In this document: positions 34,622-38,084 of the stretch, one piece after another | Layout of the letters: every line of letters starts with the position of its first letter | How positions within the stretch are numbered: the first letter of the stretch is position 1 | Program-made: the position numbers and the translations under genes | Notes under the pieces: generated by a model | What the model was told of the DNA's origin: nothing | The model's input: the letters and a program-made list of their open reading frames with translations, nothing else | Databases searched by the model: none | From: Candidatus Peribacteria bacterium | GTDB lineage: Bacteria > Patescibacteriota > Gracilibacteria > Peribacterales > Peribacteraceae | NCBI GenBank assembly: GCA_009691305.1 | Contig: SICS01000008.1 | Coordinates: 1 to 38,084, forward strand | DNA: 38,084 bases | Direction of reading: 5' to 3'

Positions 34622-34696
34622 GCCGCCGTAGCTCAGCGGTAGAGCAACGGTATCGTAAACCGTGGGTCACCGGTTCAATCCCGGTCGGCGGCTCCA
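34622..34696 (+). tRNA. tRNA-Thr(CGT)
   Basis: 75 bases including encoded CCA. Acceptor GCCGCCG/CGGCGGC; D arm GCTC-AGCGGTA-GAGC; anticodon arm ACGGT-ATCGTAA-ACCGT with anticodon CGT, reading ACG; T arm ACCGG-TTCAATC-CCGGT; discriminator T. Confidence 0.95.
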
Positions 34697-34703
34697 CTCT
34701 TGC

Positions 34704-36230
34704 TCACTGCGTATAGATCCCGAGAACCTTCACTCCTCCCACCATGATCGAGTGGATTTCCGGATGCGGATAATCCTGCTTGTACCCGAACAGCCGATAG
34801 TTGTTGAGCAGATACGTCGCATCTTTTTCGTCGACGAACTGGATCCGCGCCTGTTGGTCCGCCGGCATGATGGCGACGGTGGAGTATGCGGGGCTGCTGG
34901 AAGCCCAAATCTTCAACACGGGGCTGGTGTCATGCGCGAGCACGTATTCGAACGCCGGTCGGAACGAGAGCCCCCAGTAATCGAGCTCAAAGTTGTGTTG
35001 CACCCACGGGGCGGGGATCGAAAAATACGCGTTCTGGATGGGATGGTTTGCCACCATCCAACCGGCGATCCAGAGTGAATGGACGGCGAGAATACTGGTG
35101 AGGACCATCTCCTTCTTGATGAAATGATGGAGCCACTGCAAGCCCAGGAGGGCAATGATGACGACCGCCGGGTAGACGAAGTACAGGTGCCGCCAGCCAT
35201 CGAAAATACCAGCGCCCGTCAGATGGACCGAGATGATCGGGAGGAGCAGCCACATCAGCGGCAGCAGATGATCGATCCGCGTGAGGAACCAGTCGACTGG
35301 ACGTTTGACGGCAGCGGTGAGGATCGCGGCTAGCCCGCAGAAGAAGAGTCCGATATAGAGGAGGGGCGTCGTGACCCCGACCCACACGAAGAGGTAGTGC
35401 CACGGGAGCTTGTGGATTGTCTCGCCCATGTAGTAGGTGGAGATGCCGAGCGTGCTCATGAAGGTGAACGCTTCTTGGAGGTGCGCGACCGGCTGCTCCC
35501 ACAGGAACGGCCAGACGCCGATGGTGAAGAGGATGGTGAGGACGAGGTAGCAGACAAGGAGACCTGCCCGTTTCCCGAATTCGGAGCGGCCGGACTTCAT
35601 GCCGTGGAGGACGTGCAGCAACAGGAAGAACCCTGTGAACGCTGGCACGAGAAAACTTGTAAGGCGGATGCCGATGGCGAGTGCCGACGCGAACGCATGG
35701 ATGGCCATCCATTTGGAATTCTCTTCGTCCGAAAAGCGCACCAGCGTGTACATCGCGATGATGAAGACTGAGAGGTTGGGGAGGTCTTTGCTGTTGTAGA
35801 ACGCATCGGCGAAGATCCGCGGGCTCAGGACGAGAACCACGGCCCCAAGCAACCCCATCCAGGTACTAGAGAACAGGCGCTTGCAGAGGAGGTAGAAGAA
35901 GATCGTGCCGATGAAGAAGTAGACGAACGTCAGGAAATGCCGCAGGAGGAGGATGCTGCGCCCGTCATTGAGCTCCAGAAGATGCCCCACGACCGCCGCG
36001 GGCAGCTCGAAGACTGTGCCGTAGAACCGCTCCCCCACGATCGTCGGCCATGGCTCGCCGTGGAAAACATACTGATAGGCCTTCTCACTCACCCGGAACT
36101 GGTTCGGCTCATCCCACGAAACCCCGTACGCCGGGAACGCGAGCGCCCCAATGCAGAAGAGCGCGATGAAGAACCCGATGATGAAAGGCTGCGGATTGCT
36201 GCGAGCGCTGTGAAAATGCTGGCTGAACAT
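34704..36230 (-). CDS. GT-C membrane glycosyltransferase (ArnT/PMT-like)
   Basis: 508 residues with about 10-12 membrane spans and a C-terminal soluble region of about 100 residues. The first loop has GVSWDEPNQFRVSEKAYQY, with the Asp-Glu pair (Asp40-Glu41) expected in GT-C enzymes using lipid-linked sugars, and the second loop has SPRIFADAFYNSKDLPN. GAGIFDGWRHLYFVYPA is a further conserved-looking block. The donor is probably a polyprenyl-phosphate sugar; the acceptor is unknown. It stands next to the TMTC-like gene in the same direction with a 24-base gap, so the two may be one unit. Confidence 0.8.
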   Translation of the reverse strand: MFSQHFHSARSNPQPFIIGFFIALFCIGALAFPAYGVSWDEPNQFRVSEKAYQYVFHGEPWPTIVGERFYGTVFELPAAVVGHLLELNDGRSILLLRHFLTFVYFFIGTIFFYLLCKRLFSSTWMGLLGAVVLVLSPRIFADAFYNSKDLPNLSVFIIAMYTLVRFSDEENSKWMAIHAFASALAIGIRLTSFLVPAFTGFFLLLHVLHGMKSGRSEFGKRAGLLVCYLVLTILFTIGVWPFLWEQPVAHLQEAFTFMSTLGISTYYMGETIHKLPWHYLFVWVGVTTPLLYIGLFFCGLAAILTAAVKRPVDWFLTRIDHLLPLMWLLLPIISVHLTGAGIFDGWRHLYFVYPAVVIIALLGLQWLHHFIKKEMVLTSILAVHSLWIAGWMVANHPIQNAYFSIPAPWVQHNFELDYWGLSFRPAFEYVLAHDTSPVLKIWASSSPAYSTVAIMPADQQARIQFVDEKDATYLLNNYRLFGYKQDYPHPEIHSIMVGGVKVLGIYTQ

Positions 36231-36254
36231 GTCGCGAAGAACTCTACCACATCT

Positions 36255-38084
36255 CTACTGCGCCCCTATCTGCTCCAACGCCTTGGTCGCGGAGGCATTA
36301 TTGGGATCGATCTTCAAAATCGCCTCAAACTGCGCCCGTGCGCCATCGTGGTCGCCGGCGTTATAGAGGAGCAAGCCCAGGTTGATGCGCGCGGGGATGA
36401 ACGTGGGAGCCTCGCCGATGACGTCGGTGAACGCCTGCATAGCCTCGTCATTCAGGCCTTTCTGGGTCAGGGCGACGCCCAAGTTATAGCTGGCATCGGG
36501 GTAGAACGGGTTGATAACGAGGGCGATGCGGTACTCGCGGATGGCATCGTCCGTCCGACCGGTGGTCATGTAGACCGCGCCCAGGTTTGTGTGCGCCTCC
36601 AGGTACCGCTGGTCGGTGGTGATGGCATGCTGGAAATCGGCTTCGGCCTTCGCGAAATCCTTCTGGCCGAACCAGACAAGGCCGCGGCCCATGAGTGCCT
36701 CTTTGCCATCGGGGTCGAGAGCCAATGCCTCCTGATACGTCTTGAGGGCCTCATCGATCTTCCCCTGCTTGCGGTACACCGCACCCAGGTTGGCATAGAT
36801 CTTGGAGTGCTTCTTGATCGCAAGCGCCTTCTGGAATTCTGCGATCGCATCATCCAACTTCCCCTCGAGCCGCCAGGCGTTCGCGATATTGTTGTGTGCG
36901 ACGTGGGACTCAGGATATTCAATCAACACATGACTCAATAAGGAGTAGGTCGTCTTCCATACTTGCGATTGCTGATATGCGAGGAACCCCAGGACCACGA
37001 CGATGACCGATGCGAGCCCGATACGAATCTGTTTGGAATCGGCCCTGATTTTCCTCAGGATCCAATCCCCGACCGTGATCAACGCAATGAAGATTCCAAT
37101 CGACGGTATGTACGCGTACCGATCCGATGCGAAGTAGACGTCCAGATCCCCTCCTTTGGTGAAGTTGATGAAGGTGGGACCGACGGTGATGAAGAAGAAC
37201 GCGAAACCGAAGGCGATGTCGCGCGTCTTTTTCAGCGACAGGAAGACCAAAACCGCTATTACCGACCAAATGAGGATGGGGACGTAGAAGTCCGGCGACA
37301 TGATCGTCACCTCCTTGTGGTAGGGATAGAGGAGGGAGAAGAAGTCCGGCCAGACGATCTTCTGGAGATAGAAGAGGGACGACTTCCCCGCCATGATCAT
37401 TTTCTCCCATGTGGACGACGACGCGACCACCCCCGTCTTCCCACCGATCCCGATCAAACCGAAAATGAGCGATAACGCAAAGAACGAAATTTTTTCCGTG
37501 AACATGTCGCGAATCCGCGTGGGTGCTTGTAGGGGCGTAGCACCGCTACGCCCTCCGCTGCGCCCATCGCGCCAATCAAGCAGCAACAAGATGACGGGCA
37601 GCGTGATCGCCATGACTTTGGAGAGCAATGCGAGCGCGAAGAACCCGATGGCCATCAGGTACCACCGACGGATGGGATGATTCCGCCAGCGCATCCAGTA
37701 GATGAGCGTGAGGAGAAAGAAAAATGTGGAGAGCACATCTTTCCGCCCGCTCACCCACATCACCGCTTCGGTATGGAGAGGATGGAGGAGGAACAACAGG
37801 CCACAGAAGATCCCCAGCCAGAATTCAGAATCTTGGGAGCGGGCATACTTGCCCGCTTGTTGGCAGGCAGGAATGCCTGCCCCCATAAAGAATAGAACTG
37901 CAAACCACGCGACAAGCAGTGCGTTGAGCGTATGGAACAGGAAACTGGTGAGGTGGTACTGGAACGGCGCGATGCCGCCGATCTGGTAATCGATCTGATA
38001 ACTGAGGAATGTGAGAGGGATGTAGAGCTCCGGGTCGTACATCGAAAAGATCCTCGCAACCGACTTCGGCGTGATGTCGCGGAT
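36255..38084 (-). CDS. TMTC-like membrane O-glycosyltransferase with TPR repeats, 5' end outside window
   Basis: The frame is open to the right edge: 14 codons precede the first Met at 38042 (IRDITPKSVARIFS), so the N-terminus is missing. The membrane part has YDPELYIPLTFLSYQIDYQI, FLFHTLNALLVAW and LHPLHTEAVMWVSGRKDVLS, the pattern of TMTC proteins and their bacterial relatives. About nine spans follow, then a C-terminal TPR array of seven or so units (SHVAHNNIANAWRLEGKLDD, SKIYANLGAVYRKQGKIDEA and so on) ending EQIGAQ. Animal TMTC proteins transfer O-mannose to cadherins. Two sites in loops between spans (GAGIPACQQAGKYAR and GRSGGRSGATPLQAP) are encoded by palindromic DNA insertions. Confidence 0.85.
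   Translation of the reverse strand: MRDITPKSVARIFSMYDPELYIPLTFLSYQIDYQIGGIAPFQYHLTSFLFHTLNALLVAWFAVLFFMGAGIPACQQAGKYARSQDSEFWLGIFCGLLFLLHPLHTEAVMWVSGRKDVLSTFFFLLTLIYWMRWRNHPIRRWYLMAIGFFALALLSKVMAITLPVILLLLDWRDGRSGGRSGATPLQAPTRIRDMFTEKISFFALSLIFGLIGIGGKTGVVASSSTWEKMIMAGKSSLFYLQKIVWPDFFSLLYPYHKEVTIMSPDFYVPILIWSVIAVLVFLSLKKTRDIAFGFAFFFITVGPTFINFTKGGDLDVYFASDRYAYIPSIGIFIALITVGDWILRKIRADSKQIRIGLASVIVVVLGFLAYQQSQVWKTTYSLLSHVLIEYPESHVAHNNIANAWRLEGKLDDAIAEFQKALAIKKHSKIYANLGAVYRKQGKIDEALKTYQEALALDPDGKEALMGRGLVWFGQKDFAKAEADFQHAITTDQRYLEAHTNLGAVYMTTGRTDDAIREYRIALVINPFYPDASYNLGVALTQKGLNDEAMQAFTDVIGEAPTFIPARINLGLLLYNAGDHDGARAQFEAILKIDPNNASATKALEQIGAQ
37533..37553. repeat. In-frame palindrome in TMTC-like gene (element d)
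   Basis: GGGCGTAGC-ACC-GCTACGCCC, a perfect 9-bp stem. It encodes part of GRSGGRSGATPLQAP in a loop between membrane spans. Confidence 0.6.
37839..37881. repeat. In-frame double palindrome in TMTC-like gene (element e)
   Basis: GCGGGCA-TACT-TGCCCGC, five bases, GGCAGGCA-GGAA-TGCCTGCC. The same two stems in the same order (reverse-complemented) form the intergenic repeat at 24583-24623. Here it encodes GAGIPACQQAGKYAR between two membrane spans. Confidence 0.65.

Noticed and set aside
34488-34697. Minus-strand 69-residue frame reading GIEPVTHGLRYRCS
   Set aside because: This is the well-known false translation of the antisense of a tRNA; tRNA-Thr lies here.

Overview
The window looks like chromosomal DNA of a Candidate Phyla Radiation (Patescibacteria) bacterium, most plausibly of the Peregrinibacteria/Peribacteria type. 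That placement is inferred from moderately high GC, compact gene packing with ATGA overlaps, many GT-C membrane glycosyltransferases, a lone VirD4-like ATPase, DprA and PilT, and large cysteine-rich proteins of unknown function. TGA is used as a normal stop (the Cys-rich genes, trmB, tpiA and others), so the code is standard, with one puzzling in-frame TGA in pilT. No stretch longer than 300 bases lacks a gene; the longest spacers are 28414-28678, 34175-34364 and 1728-1905, and all three contain hairpins.

Layout. 1-4.6 kb (minus strand): a TrmB-like regulator fused to a membrane sensor (runs off the left edge), a PilT ATPase, and a three-gene overlapping operon (bitopic membrane protein, HTTM-like membrane protein, chorismate-mutase-like helical protein). 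4.6-6.8 kb: ligA (plus). 6.8-10.2 kb: two unknown proteins and a VirD4/TraG-like ATPase (minus). 10.2-17.6 kb: four tandem paralogous genes for cysteine-rich proteins of about 550-565 residues, with a RelB/YafQ-type toxin-antitoxin pair and the tail of a lost fifth paralog between the third and fourth. 17.7-19.6 kb: a soluble TrmB-family regulator divergent from the array, tRNA-Leu(GAG), and an EamA transporter. 19.6-23 kb: purB and ftsH (minus). 23-28 kb: a glycosylation block resembling the eukaryotic dolichol pathway (PMT-like O-mannosyltransferase, ALG5-like and ALG10-like enzymes, a GT87-like enzyme). 28-34.2 kb: two small membrane proteins, purC, a DUF192 lipoprotein, rpe, an unknown protein, rpiB, tpiA, dprA. 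34.3-38.1 kb: a small coiled-coil protein, tRNA-Thr(CGT), a GT-C glycosyltransferase, and a TMTC-like membrane/TPR protein running off the right edge.

Three themes cut across the window. (1) Promoter architecture: a TATACT/TATGAT-type -10 box sits 6-9 bases before the start codon at many genes (exactly 6 at pilT, ftsH, rpe, purC, the antitoxin and three Cys-rich genes), mostly without a Shine-Dalgarno sequence, implying leaderless mRNAs. (2) Small palindromes: GC-rich hairpins lie inside reading frames (three in ligA, two sites in the TMTC-like gene) and between genes; some belong to one recognisable family, resembling protein-embedded palindromic repeats. (3) The Cys-rich array: each protein has a pair of zinc-binding modules at both ends of a long cysteine-pair repeat, the paralogs have lost different metal sites, and the array is preceded by a TrmB regulator that shares a 10-base motif (TTGACGTTTA or near match) with the array head gene and the membrane TrmB gene. 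This array is my best candidate for an undescribed system; its function cannot be read from the sequence.
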